A stretch of DNA of 64,000 nucleotides from a virus. Positions within the stretch are counted from its first letter, which is position 1. Each line of letters begins with the position of its first letter. A program made the position numbers and the translations under genes. Below, one piece after another: positions 1-8,120 of the stretch. The stretch covers positions 1 to 64,000 of the IMG/VR virus record IMGVR_UViG_3300042988_000341. One strand, 5' to 3'. The notes under the pieces were generated by a model. That model had not been told where the DNA came from, did not search any database, and worked only from the letters and a program-made list of their open reading frames with translations.

Positions 1-1
1 T

Positions 2-142
2 AATGGCTACCCGCTTAGTGCTTTAAGAAAAGCACTAAAATCTAACGGGGTAGTCAAATCAACATCAAAGAGGCTCTCCAAGGTAGAAGGTTGGTTAATA
101 CGCTATTTGGATAGTTTAGATAGCGCGGTAGATGTCGAGTAG
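2..142 (+). CDS. Possible 3' end of an unidentified gene (partial)
   Basis: The plus strand is open from the left edge to a TAG at 140-142, giving 46 residues of a C-terminus rich in Lys, Ser and Leu (it contains SALRKALKSN and LIRYLDSLDS). It converges on the gp47 gene and overlaps its last 27 bases. No family is recognised. The window cuts off the start, so the only support is an open frame with a protein-like composition. Chance openness over 46 codons is quite possible. The minus strand of the same stretch carries no comparable open frame. Confidence 0.3.
   Translation, partial: NGYPLSALRKALKSNGVVKSTSKRLSKVEGWLIRYLDSLDSAVDVE
7..53. repeat. Inverted repeat / possible hairpin
   Basis: Bases 17-24 (AGTGCTTT) and 29-36 (AAAGCACT) form a perfect 8-bp stem around a 4-base loop. 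The flanks CTAC (7-10) and GTAG (50-53) could pair outside it. It lies beyond the 3' end of gp47 and could end minus-strand transcription, but no T-run follows the stem in either direction, so a standard terminator is not shown. It also falls inside the possible partial gene at 2-142. Confidence 0.35.
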
Positions 143-1132
143 TAACTTTTTGTCAAATGCTCCCTCCTGGAGTTCATCGATTTGTTTCTGAATGATAGCA
201 TCGACTGATTCAAACTCAGTATTAGCGTAGTCAGTGCTATCAGTCTCTAAGTCTGTCTTCATGGGAATCAAAGTCATTTCGCGTAATCCGAATTGAGGCA
301 CTAATGTCTCTCGCAAAAATGCGCTCTCTTCGTAGCTCACCTCGATATCTAAGTTAACTTTAACATAACTGCCAGGAACAAGCAACTTTTCTGGTTCTTC
401 AAGCATCTGTGACAAATTGTAGATGCGATATTTTGGAGCTTGAGGCCAAATGTGGTACACCGGCTCTTCGTCCCATTCGAGTACCATCATGCCGCGATTG
501 TCGTCCCCCACATCCGAGAAGTTGTGCGGGAACGCATTGCCAATGTACGAGACATTGCCCTTGTGCTGGCGTTTGTGGAAGTGACCACTAAACACACGGT
601 CAAACTTTTTCAAGTGAGTTGTTTGTAATTCGCCATGGTCTGGCATTTCAATCATAGCATTCAAAATGAAGTGTGGTAGTTCAAAGTGACCAAACAGGTA
701 CTTGCCACTTTTCTGTTCAAGTTGCCGCCAATCTTCGCCAACTAACCAAGGAGCAATGACCACATTGCCCTGTTCGAACCAACCATCAACCACGGTTACA
801 TTCGGCAGATGCTTAGCCCACTCAACACTATGAACATCACGCTTGTCGCGGAAGAACAAGTCGTGATTACCGGCGATAAAGTACACATGATCAAACGCCT
901 TACTCAAACGCTCTAGCGCACTAAGGCCAAAGTGTAGCGTTTGAATATTGATAGCAGCGCGATTGTGATTCCAATCACCCAGGAAGAAGCAAGTCTCACA
1001 GCCCTCCTTCTTAGCATTGGCAATGAACCAATCAATGAAGTTGCTACAATCAGTATTGTGTTGTAAGGAGTTCGACTTCAACCCCCAATGGATGTCGGTG
1101 AAAACTGCTGCTTTTTTGAATAAGTTGCTCAT
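116..1132 (-). CDS. 47: gp47-like recombination nuclease subunit (SbcD/Mre11 family)
   Basis: Calcineurin-like metallophosphoesterase of 338 residues, close to the length of T4 gp47. Metal-binding motifs run in order: DIH (13-15), GDWNH (52-56), GNHD (88-91), GHF (148-150) and GHFH (183-186). With gp46 (SbcC/Rad50 type) this family resects DNA ends for phage recombination and replication. A gp46 partner is not in the window. In T4 it lies beside gp47, so it would be expected just left of position 1, yet no minus-strand frame is open across 1-115. The start follows a well-formed sigma70-type promoter by a 29-base leader with no clear ribosome binding site. Confidence 0.93.
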   Translation of the reverse strand: MSNLFKKAAVFTDIHWGLKSNSLQHNTDCSNFIDWFIANAKKEGCETCFFLGDWNHNRAAINIQTLHFGLSALERLSKAFDHVYFIAGNHDLFFRDKRDVHSVEWAKHLPNVTVVDGWFEQGNVVIAPWLVGEDWRQLEQKSGKYLFGHFELPHFILNAMIEMPDHGELQTTHLKKFDRVFSGHFHKRQHKGNVSYIGNAFPHNFSDVGDDNRGMMVLEWDEEPVYHIWPQAPKYRIYNLSQMLEEPEKLLVPGSYVKVNLDIEVSYEESAFLRETLVPQFGLREMTLIPMKTDLETDSTDYANTEFESVDAIIQKQIDELQEGAFDKKLLLDIYRAI

Positions 1133-1161
1133 TGAATGTATAGATAGTTATAACTCATATT

Positions 1162-1190
1162 AGTATAGCAAAAAGGGCGGAACAAGTCAA
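1162..1190 (-). promoter_or_regulatory. Sigma70-type promoter for gp47
   Basis: On the minus strand TTGACT (1190-1185) and TATACT (1167-1162) are separated by 17 bases, close to the bacterial housekeeping consensus and upstream of gp47. The -35 box sits inside the loop of the inverted repeat at 1170-1198. Confidence 0.75.
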
Positions 1191-1198
1191 CCCTTTTT
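1170..1198 (-). terminator. Possible terminator of gp55 overlapping the gp47 promoter
   Basis: AAAAAGGG (1170-1177) and CCCTTTTT (1191-1198) form an 8-bp A/T-flanked inverted repeat with a 13-base loop, 24 bases beyond the gp55 stop codon. Read on the minus strand it ends in CCCTTTTT, as an intrinsic terminator does, although the stem has only three G-C pairs. Because the gp47 promoter overlaps it, it may instead act as an operator. Confidence 0.45.
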
Positions 1199-1221
1199 GG
1201 AACTTAGTTTATCCGAACCGT

Positions 1222-2145
1222 TTAGTCGTTTCTTCGCATCTCTCTAGCATATTCGGATTGAAATTGCCGCGTGAATGATGGGGCGAGACCCGCAGATTCC
1301 ATGATGTCGTCTCTGATACTTTGACTTTTCTTTTCAGTATTGAGCACACGACAGAATGAGTTGTTGAGTACAGCGGTAAAGTACGCAAATGGATTGTTTG
1401 ACTTTGCTTCATTGAAGCGCAGTCCAACATAGGTAAGTTGGAGCACAGCACTACCGCGCATTTCATCGTTATACGAGTAGCCACGCCAGTTCCATTTTGT
1501 GCCATACTTCTCGCATAACTTCAAGTACATACGAGCAAGTGTATTGGTAATCTGGCCTTTGTCTCGTGCAAACTCGCCAGTCTTCATGTCACCTTCCCAA
1601 TGTGACTTGCCTACGCAGACCATACTGCCAACCGAATTCATTTTGAAGTGCTGAAATGGCGGGAAGTTCACGCGAATGTGGACCATGTCGCCCAATTCCG
1701 CCGCTGCTGGTAACGCTTCTTCCAACTCGGCAAACAAATCTTCACCGTCATCGTCGAACTGGATAATATCCTTAGCACTTTTCTTTTTTGTGACTTTCTT
1801 TGGGGCTTTCGGCGCTACTGGAATATGATCCCATGTCATCACACGGAAGATCAAGTCGGTGTCAGGGATGGTAGCAGGGTCAGTGGTGCCCTTGGTCAAT
1901 CCCAGCTCAAGATCGGTGCGTAGTGCCCGAGCTACTTTGGCTGCCTGAATAGTTTCAGGACGACTAGCATATTCTAAATTCACTTCTAAGTCGCTATTAT
2001 CTAAGTAATCAACGATGAAGTCATACTGATGATACTCGGGCTTGGTATAAGAGCAGTAAGTGTTCTTACTCTTATGAATTTCGACTAAAATGTCTTTGTT
2101 GTTGAGGTAGTTCTTGGGTTTTGTTGGCGTTATTGTTGTAGTCAT
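1222..2145 (-). CDS. 55: Late-transcription sigma factor (T4 gp55 family)
   Basis: Directs host RNA polymerase to phage late promoters. The C-terminal half carries the region that marks gp55 relatives in marine T4-like phages: WRGYSYNDEMRG, then RFNEAKSNNPFAYFT, then an EKK segment. An acidic stretch (IIQFDDDGEDLFAELEE) lies in the middle. The open frame continues to 2211, but I choose the ATG at 2145 (MTTTITPTK, 307 residues). A GGAAC element lies about 9 bases before that ATG, and the sigma70-type promoter at 2156-2183 lies inside the longer version. This protein should recognise the ATAAATA-type octamers found across the window. Its own upstream region contains one facing it. Confidence 0.9.
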   Translation of the reverse strand: MTTTITPTKPKNYLNNKDILVEIHKSKNTYCSYTKPEYHQYDFIVDYLDNSDLEVNLEYASRPETIQAAKVARALRTDLELGLTKGTTDPATIPDTDLIFRVMTWDHIPVAPKAPKKVTKKKSAKDIIQFDDDGEDLFAELEEALPAAAELGDMVHIRVNFPPFQHFKMNSVGSMVCVGKSHWEGDMKTGEFARDKGQITNTLARMYLKLCEKYGTKWNWRGYSYNDEMRGSAVLQLTYVGLRFNEAKSNNPFAYFTAVLNNSFCRVLNTEKKSQSIRDDIMESAGLAPSFTRQFQSEYAREMRRND

Positions 2146-2155
2146 AGATAGTTCC

Positions 2156-2183
2156 AGTATAGCATAGAAGCGAGTATTGTCAA
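2156..2183 (-). promoter_or_regulatory. Sigma70-type promoter for gp55
   Basis: On the minus strand TTGACA (2183-2178) and TATACT (2161-2156) have a 16-base spacer, 11 bases from the chosen gp55 start codon. This would let host polymerase make gp55 before late transcription starts. Confidence 0.75.
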
Positions 2184-2228
2184 GTGAAAATGGTAAATTT
2201 CTACTTGACAAAAACTACAAATGGCACA

Positions 2229-2246
2229 TATTTATGCTGATAAATA
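2229..2246. promoter_or_regulatory. Palindromic, probably bidirectional late promoter
   Basis: TATTTAT (2229-2235) and ATAAATA (2240-2246) are perfect inverted copies around GCTG. The plus strand therefore reads GATAAATA toward the tail gene at 2268, and the minus strand reads CATAAATA toward gp55. The T4 late consensus recognised by gp55 is TATAAATA. The plus octamer recurs at 10353, 14036, 32304 and 35044. Confidence 0.7.
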
Positions 2247-2267
2247 CTAAAAAGGACAATCACAATT

Positions 2268-3595
2268 ATGGCAGCATCATCAACTACGGTATCTAACGAA
2301 GATCCAGAAGTAGCAGCACGAGCGGCAAGACAAGCTGAGATGGACGCACAAATTGCTGCGGTCAAGGCAGCACAAGACGCTAATGCTCCTCCAAAAGATC
2401 CAGCTGTATTAGCACAAGAAGCAAAGAATGCAGCCGATATAGCAGCACTAGAAGCTACGAGAGCTAGCACTCAACCACAACCATCTCAAAGTGAGATGAT
2501 TGCTGCTTTAAAAGCAGAGCAAGACAAAATCAACGCGGCGAATGGAGTCAAGCCAACAACTATTACTGACGAAGAAGCGGCGGCAGTTCAGGCAGCCGCC
2601 GCAGCGCAGGGCCCGATTATAGTTCCGCTATCACAAGTCAACAAATCAACAGTTGTACCCGATGATGACCCTCGAGCAGTAGCACTAAAAACAGCGCAAG
2701 CAAAAACTGCTGCTGACTTAGCTGCTTCTGGTAAAGGGAAAGTAAATACGGAAGCAAACGAAGTTGTCACTACCGCACCTAAGCCGCCATCAGTGAAATA
2801 TCCGGTAGCTCCAGACTGGCGTTTCAGAGTGTCGCTTGCTCCTAACGCAGATTATTTCTACAATGCCGCTGATGCCGGCATCTTAGCACCACTCAAATCG
2901 ACAAAAGGCGTGATTTTCCCGTATACTCCAACAGTATCAGTATCGTATGTTGCTAAGTACGACACACAGACACCAACGCACAGTAACTTTTCAATCAACA
3001 ACTATCAGCATAGTTCAGTAGAGCAAGTCACTGTCACTGGAGACTTCACCGCGCAAGACATCCAAGAAGCAAACTACTTACTTGCTACAATTCACTTCTT
3101 TAAGAGCGCTACTAAGATGTTCTACGGTAAAGACAAAACCCCAGCCCGTGGCGTACCACCACCGCTGCTGTACTTGTCTGGCTTCGGTCAGTATCAGTTC
3201 GACAATCATCCTGTCGTACTGACTAACTTCACATACACTCTACCAGTAGATGTTGATTATATCAACGCTTACCCCAATGGCACAAAAGTCGGCGTCAACG
3301 GCGCTCAGCTAGCAGCATTCAATCAACAAAAGAAGACAGGTGACATCAGAGCGTTCATCGAGCGATTGAAGGCCGCCGTCACTAAAGGCAGTAAGAAGGG
3401 CGGAGGTGCTGAGGGAGCTGCGCCGACACTCTCGCAATCGTTGACCCGTGTGCCCACTAAGATTAGTATTTCTCTTACATTTCAACCCATCGTTACTCGC
3501 AATGCGATAAGTAACGAGTTCAGTCTCAAAGACTACGCTAGTGGCAAATTACTACGCGGCAGTCAAAACAAAAATACAGGCGGAGGTATCTGGTA
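2268..3595 (+). CDS. Tail-tube cap/initiator-like baseplate protein (gp48/gp54-like candidate)
   Basis: 442 residues. Residues 1-165 are low-complexity, Ala/Gln/Lys-rich and probably helical or disordered. The folded part begins near VKYPVAPDWRFRVSLAP and includes GVIFPYTPTVSVSY, a TGDFTAQD segment followed by IHFFKSATKMFYGKD, and PPPLLYLSGFGQYQFDNHPV. The order of elements (DFTxxD, a helix with FF...FYGK, then LxGFGxxxFDxHP) resembles T4 gp48, which sits at the tube-baseplate junction. I infer the role from this and from its place before gp53; gp54 is equally possible. It follows the late promoter at 2239-2246, and the next gene overlaps it by one base. Confidence 0.55.
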
Positions 3596-3895
3596 ATGGG
3601 CTACTCAGCATCAAGTCCGTATCACACGAGTAAAATCGTCAACGGCAAGTTTTTAGATGTAATGATCAATCGCCCTATTCCAGGCGACGGTGGTGATTAT
3701 TACTGGACAATCGAGCCCGCGTACAATCATCGTCCTGATTTACTAGCTAGTCATCTTTACGATGACAGTAAATTGTGGTGGGTGTTCGCTCAGCGAAATC
3801 CTAATACGCTGAAAGACCCTCTTGGTGACTTCACTACGGGTACGCAAATCTACATACCGAATGTTGATACATTAAAAGCAACGCTAGGATTGTAA
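3596..3895 (+). CDS. 53: Baseplate wedge protein gp53 (short, LysM-like)
   Basis: 99 residues, about half the length of T4 gp53 (196). The diagnostic segment RPDLLASHLYDDSKLWWVFAQ, continuing with NPN and DPLGDFTTGTQIYIPN, matches the LysM-like core in which a short helix pair is followed by an 'L-WW-' strand and a 'G-IYIP' strand. In T4 gp53 joins neighbouring wedges in the baseplate. The start codon overlaps the previous stop, and the next gene begins three bases after this stop, so expression is coupled within the baseplate operon. Confidence 0.85.
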   Translation: MGYSASSPYHTSKIVNGKFLDVMINRPIPGDGGDYYWTIEPAYNHRPDLLASHLYDDSKLWWVFAQRNPNTLKDPLGDFTTGTQIYIPNVDTLKATLGL

Positions 3896-3898
3896 GAG

Positions 3899-6661
3899 AT
3901 GACATCATCTGAATTTAGACAAGCGCTTAGTGACTATCAAACACTAACGGCAAAATCAAGAGCTGCTGATAATAGTGATGCTGGTATCCTTGCTCAACTG
4001 AAGGAAGTACTATCTAGACTTCAAACTGCCGACAGTGAAGGATACGAAGGAGCCTCGTCCGCCGCCAGTGATGTGAACTCATACATATCACTAATTCAGT
4101 CAAAGTTGGACACTAATGCTGCAGCTGCTACCGCAGCAGCCAAGAAAACAGCCGATGATGTAGCCGCAAACAAAACAAATGTAGCAGAGAACAAAAAAAC
4201 AGAAGATGCTACCACTAGTGCTACCACAGCATCAACTGCGGGGCAAGCAAGCGGAGTTACGCCAAAAGCAACAACACCGGCCAGCACCGCCAAACAATCG
4301 ACGACTGCTGGCGCAGACTACACTGGTCCGCAAATCCCTGGCGTGAGAATGATCAACCCACTTAGTCAGTTCAGTAGCTACACATACTCTCTTGTGTTGT
4401 ACATGATGACTCCGGAAGCATTCACGAACTTCACTCTTGCCGGTGGCTCAATGTCTGGCATCAAGGGCAAGGGCAAAGGCGTGTACATCGTAGCACAAAG
4501 CGGCGGCATCAACGGCGATATTGAAGATCGAGCAATCACGTTCTCTGGAAAACTGGGCGATGGAGAAGCTGGTCTAGACTACTTCATCGATGATCTCACG
4601 ATAGTTAACATCATGCCAGCCGGCGGCGGTGATGGCGCCACTGCTAGTACTGAATTCAAATTCAAGATCATTCAGCCTACCGGATTCAGCTTCGTGCAGG
4701 ACATAGGCAAAACTAGTCGAGCGATTAATCTCGAAAGTAAAATCACAACAAATACCACAATCAATCCACTTGATCAATTCTATGTTCTAGGCATCAAATT
4801 CTACGGCTACGATGTCAACGGCACAGTAATGTCCGCGACAAGTCCGGAGGTGGCTGGATACGACAATGGCGGCAGCGACGGGGACAAGAATGCGGTAATT
4901 CAACGATACTTCGGCATCAAAATCAACGGCATGAAGTTCAAGCTAGATAACAAAGTCACTCACTACGACATGACAGCAGTACCGGCTAGTGATACATTTG
5001 CATATGGCACAATAAACAGTACGATCAAAAAAGATTTCACAATTGCAGCAGGCACAGTAGCGGAAGCTCTTGGCGCAGTGACTGGCGCGGGTATCAGAGG
5101 CTTGTCTGAGGTACTCAACAACGAGGGCAAAGATCAAAAAGATCGCGGCGTAATCGATACGCCGACAAAGTACACATTCGAGTTCTATGATGAAGATGGC
5201 AAAAAAGTGTCGCCTACTGAGAGCGTGATCGGCAAGAGTGGTCTAGTTGACAAGACGATAGCAACAGCAGACAATGCTCCTGTGTCAACTGCTACTGACT
5301 TGAGTAAAGTAACCATCGCTGACAGTTACAAAGCTGGAAGTATCCCCAAAGGCAAGAAAAGTATCTCTGTGCCTGCTGGCACAAGTCTAGTAAGCGTAGT
5401 TGATAACATCATCGTCAAAAGTAATTTTATTAGTGATGCTTTAACAAAAACAATCAGTCAGGACGCAGAAGCGCAATCTGTCAAAAAATCACCCACCGCC
5501 ACACTACAGTGGTACTCATTATCGCCGTACGCTGTGCCACGCGCCCGAGAAAACGGCAACTGGGTCTGTGACCTCACATACCAGATTCGTCCATTCTCTG
5601 TGCCGTACCTACGTAGTGACATCGTGGGTGCTACTAGCAAATATACTGGCCCGTACAAATTCTATCACTATTACTTTACGGGTCAAAACAGCGAAGTATT
5701 AGAATACTCACAACAGTTTGATAACTTGTTCTTCATGTTAGCTGACATGCCTACTAACCCAGACGCTGATCCGGTTGACAAGCCAAAAGACAACACACCT
5801 AGAGCTGTATCAAACGCAGTGGAGGGCTCTAACAATTCAGGCAACAATAACAAAGCAGGTCAACTAAACGACATGGTCAAAGCTCAGTTGTACAGTCCAG
5901 CAGATACAAACAAAGCAAAGTTAAAAATTCTAGGCGATCCTGATTACTTAGCTACTAACATCGGGGTGACATATCAACCAGGCACAAAGTATTTCAACAA
6001 AGATAGAAGCATCAACATCAACAGTGGCCAAGTGTTCATTCAGTTGAACTTCAATACGGCTACTGATTATGGCATAAATGACGCCGGCGATCAAACAGGA
6101 ACTGGCCTACTCAATGTTAGTGACAAAGTTCAATTTTACGAATCAACGTCAGCAAAAGACGCCGGTATAGACGGGATTGTCTTCAATGTTATTAGAGTGG
6201 TAAGTACTCTATCTAAAGGAGTATTTCTACAAACGCTTGAATGTAAAGTGCCGCCCCTTGAAGACCTTATTGGACCAGGCAACGCAAAATCATCACTGGA
6301 TGCCAGCGGTAGAATGAATGCGGAGTCTGATCCTCGAGTATCTGCCGCAGCATCTCAATCAGTGCCAGTCAACAATGCCTCGTCAGCCACAGCAGCGAAT
6401 GGACCGGCATCAGGCGGGAATGCTAGTGAAGCAAAGACAGCAGTAGACACAAGAACTACTAATACTCCACCGACCACAGTGACTAAGAAAGAAGACACCA
6501 CCAGTGATGCGAAGGACGCTGGTAGTACCGCGAATACTAGTTCATCAAAGCAAGCAACTTCTAGTCCTGTCAATAACACACTACAGGGTTCAACGGTACT
6601 AGATGATACCGTGACCGCAAAAACGCCACCACAGAGTGAAGATACCAACCAACGAGCATAA
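3899..6661 (+). CDS. Large baseplate hub protein (possible gp27 equivalent)
   Basis: 920 residues. Residues 1-145 are Ala/Thr/Lys-rich and probably coiled. A folded region starts at PGVRMINPLSQFSSYTYSL and reaches about residue 790. It includes QWYSLSPYAVPRAR and YHYYFTGQNSEVLEYSQQFDN, which look like tube-domain and carbohydrate-module strands. The last 130 residues are again Ser/Thr/Ala-rich and disordered. It lies directly before the gp5-like spike, where T4-like phages often carry the hub protein gp27. I infer hub function mainly from position and overall character. T4 gp27 is only 391 residues, so the low-complexity ends are extra. A dedicated structural protein of this phage clade is the alternative. 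Confidence 0.5.
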   Translation: MTSSEFRQALSDYQTLTAKSRAADNSDAGILAQLKEVLSRLQTADSEGYEGASSAASDVNSYISLIQSKLDTNAAAATAAAKKTADDVAANKTNVAENKKTEDATTSATTASTAGQASGVTPKATTPASTAKQSTTAGADYTGPQIPGVRMINPLSQFSSYTYSLVLYMMTPEAFTNFTLAGGSMSGIKGKGKGVYIVAQSGGINGDIEDRAITFSGKLGDGEAGLDYFIDDLTIVNIMPAGGGDGATASTEFKFKIIQPTGFSFVQDIGKTSRAINLESKITTNTTINPLDQFYVLGIKFYGYDVNGTVMSATSPEVAGYDNGGSDGDKNAVIQRYFGIKINGMKFKLDNKVTHYDMTAVPASDTFAYGTINSTIKKDFTIAAGTVAEALGAVTGAGIRGLSEVLNNEGKDQKDRGVIDTPTKYTFEFYDEDGKKVSPTESVIGKSGLVDKTIATADNAPVSTATDLSKVTIADSYKAGSIPKGKKSISVPAGTSLVSVVDNIIVKSNFISDALTKTISQDAEAQSVKKSPTATLQWYSLSPYAVPRARENGNWVCDLTYQIRPFSVPYLRSDIVGATSKYTGPYKFYHYYFTGQNSEVLEYSQQFDNLFFMLADMPTNPDADPVDKPKDNTPRAVSNAVEGSNNSGNNNKAGQLNDMVKAQLYSPADTNKAKLKILGDPDYLATNIGVTYQPGTKYFNKDRSININSGQVFIQLNFNTATDYGINDAGDQTGTGLLNVSDKVQFYESTSAKDAGIDGIVFNVIRVVSTLSKGVFLQTLECKVPPLEDLIGPGNAKSSLDASGRMNAESDPRVSAAASQSVPVNNASSATAANGPASGGNASEAKTAVDTRTTNTPPTTVTKKEDTTSDAKDAGSTANTSSSKQATSSPVNNTLQGSTVLDDTVTAKTPPQSEDTNQRA

Positions 6662-6663
6662 TC

Positions 6664-8118
6664 ATGGCAACTAACGCACAACATAAGAGTCAAAAACCAA
6701 CCAAAGCATATGCCGAATCAGGAGCCGGAAATAAATCAGGCCCGTTCATCGGCGTAGTAAAGAATAATGTGGACAAAACTCGCAGCGGCAAGATCGAAGT
6801 CTATATCGCGGCATTCGGTGGCAGTGATCCTGATTCATCCAACAACTGGACGCCCGTTAGTTATATGAGTCCATTCATCGGCATCTCTAGTTCCGGTAAA
6901 AATCCAAAATCTGGTCCAGATAAATCGGGAGATGGCGGCTATTTGGGCAACCCAAATAGTTACGGATTCTGGGCTTCAAGTCCAGACATTGGAACAGAAG
7001 TAGTGTGTATCTTCATCAACGGTAACAAGGGTCAAGGTTACTATATCGGATGTGTGCCGAAAGTCGGCTTACTCCAGATGGTCCCGGCGATCGGAGCCTC
7101 ATCAAAAGTAAAACCAAACGATGGTGAAGCTGGCGCATACGCGGGAGCCAATCGACTACCGACAAGTGAAATTAATACAGCTAACCCTAGCGTAAGAAAC
7201 AGTAGTCAGCCTTATAACGAAACTAAGCCCGTTCATAGCTACCAAGCAAGCATCTTAGCACAGCAAGGTCTAATCAGAGATGACATCAGAGGCGTCATTG
7301 GAAGCAGCGCTCAGCGCGAATCACCTAGTAGAGTATTCGGTATCTCAACGCCTGGCGGCGCGATCTATGATGGCGGCTACAACGCAGCGACATTGGGCAC
7401 AGCAGTGAAGAACGGCGTGGACCCCAGTAAGCTCAAGCAACTAGGCAGAACGGGCGGTCATACATTCGTTATGGACGACGGCTCATTACAGGGAAAAGAT
7501 CAGCACATCAGACTACGAACAGCGGGCGGACATCAAATCACAATGAGTGATAGCGGTCAAGCTCTGTTCATTACACACGCTAACGGTCAGAGTTGGGTAG
7601 AGTTGGGCAAAGAGGGCACGGTAGATATCTACTCAACTAACTCATTCAATGTAAGAACTCAGGGAGATATAAACTTTCACGCTGATAGAGATATCAACAT
7701 GCACGCTGGTAGAAATATGAATGTCAACGCCGAGTCTATTAATCACGAGAGTAAAAAAGATTATTCAATAAGAGCAGGCGGCGCATTTGCAGGCTATACT
7801 ACGGGTTCATTCTCATTCAAAGCAGATGCTAGTATTGCTATGACCGCGGGAGGCGGTGCTGGAATAAAATCAGGCGGTGTCTTGTCACTGAAGGGCGACA
7901 AATTGAACTTGAATTCAGATAGTCCATCAGAAGCTCAGGCGGTAGCAGCCATGTCAAAGACTAATCACACTGATACACTTTTTAGTGAATCAAAAGGATG
8001 GCTATCAGCATCTCCTAATCTAGAGAGCATCGCGACTAGAGTACCAACGCATCAACCGTACATTGGCAGCGGCACCGGACTTGATATACCATTCAACAAC
8101 GTAGCAGGAGGAAGCTAA
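6664..8118 (+). CDS. 5: Baseplate spike protein gp5/VgrG-like, lacking lysozyme domain
   Basis: 484 residues. An N-terminal OB-fold-like domain (GPFIGVVKNNVDKTRSGKI, then GTEVVCIFINGN and GYYIGCVP) is followed by a linker. Next comes GGHTFVMDDG...IRLRTAGGHQI, typical of gp5/VgrG hub-spike proteins. The C-terminus is a repetitive beta-helix: NFHADRDINMHAGRNMNVNAE, then more strands with alternating small residues. In T4 gp5 a lysozyme domain sits between the OB-fold and the needle. Here no catalytic lysozyme segment is visible, so the spike should pierce the membrane without its own murein hydrolase. It starts two bases after the hub gene ends. Confidence 0.85.
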   Translation: MATNAQHKSQKPTKAYAESGAGNKSGPFIGVVKNNVDKTRSGKIEVYIAAFGGSDPDSSNNWTPVSYMSPFIGISSSGKNPKSGPDKSGDGGYLGNPNSYGFWASSPDIGTEVVCIFINGNKGQGYYIGCVPKVGLLQMVPAIGASSKVKPNDGEAGAYAGANRLPTSEINTANPSVRNSSQPYNETKPVHSYQASILAQQGLIRDDIRGVIGSSAQRESPSRVFGISTPGGAIYDGGYNAATLGTAVKNGVDPSKLKQLGRTGGHTFVMDDGSLQGKDQHIRLRTAGGHQITMSDSGQALFITHANGQSWVELGKEGTVDIYSTNSFNVRTQGDINFHADRDINMHAGRNMNVNAESINHESKKDYSIRAGGAFAGYTTGSFSFKADASIAMTAGGGAGIKSGGVLSLKGDKLNLNSDSPSEAQAVAAMSKTNHTDTLFSESKGWLSASPNLESIATRVPTHQPYIGSGTGLDIPFNNVAGGS

Positions 8119-8120
8119 TC

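Noticed and set aside
2146-2211. Longer start for gp55 at 2211
   Set aside because: The extra 22 codons contain the sigma70-type promoter, and a better-placed start with a GGAAC element exists at 2145.
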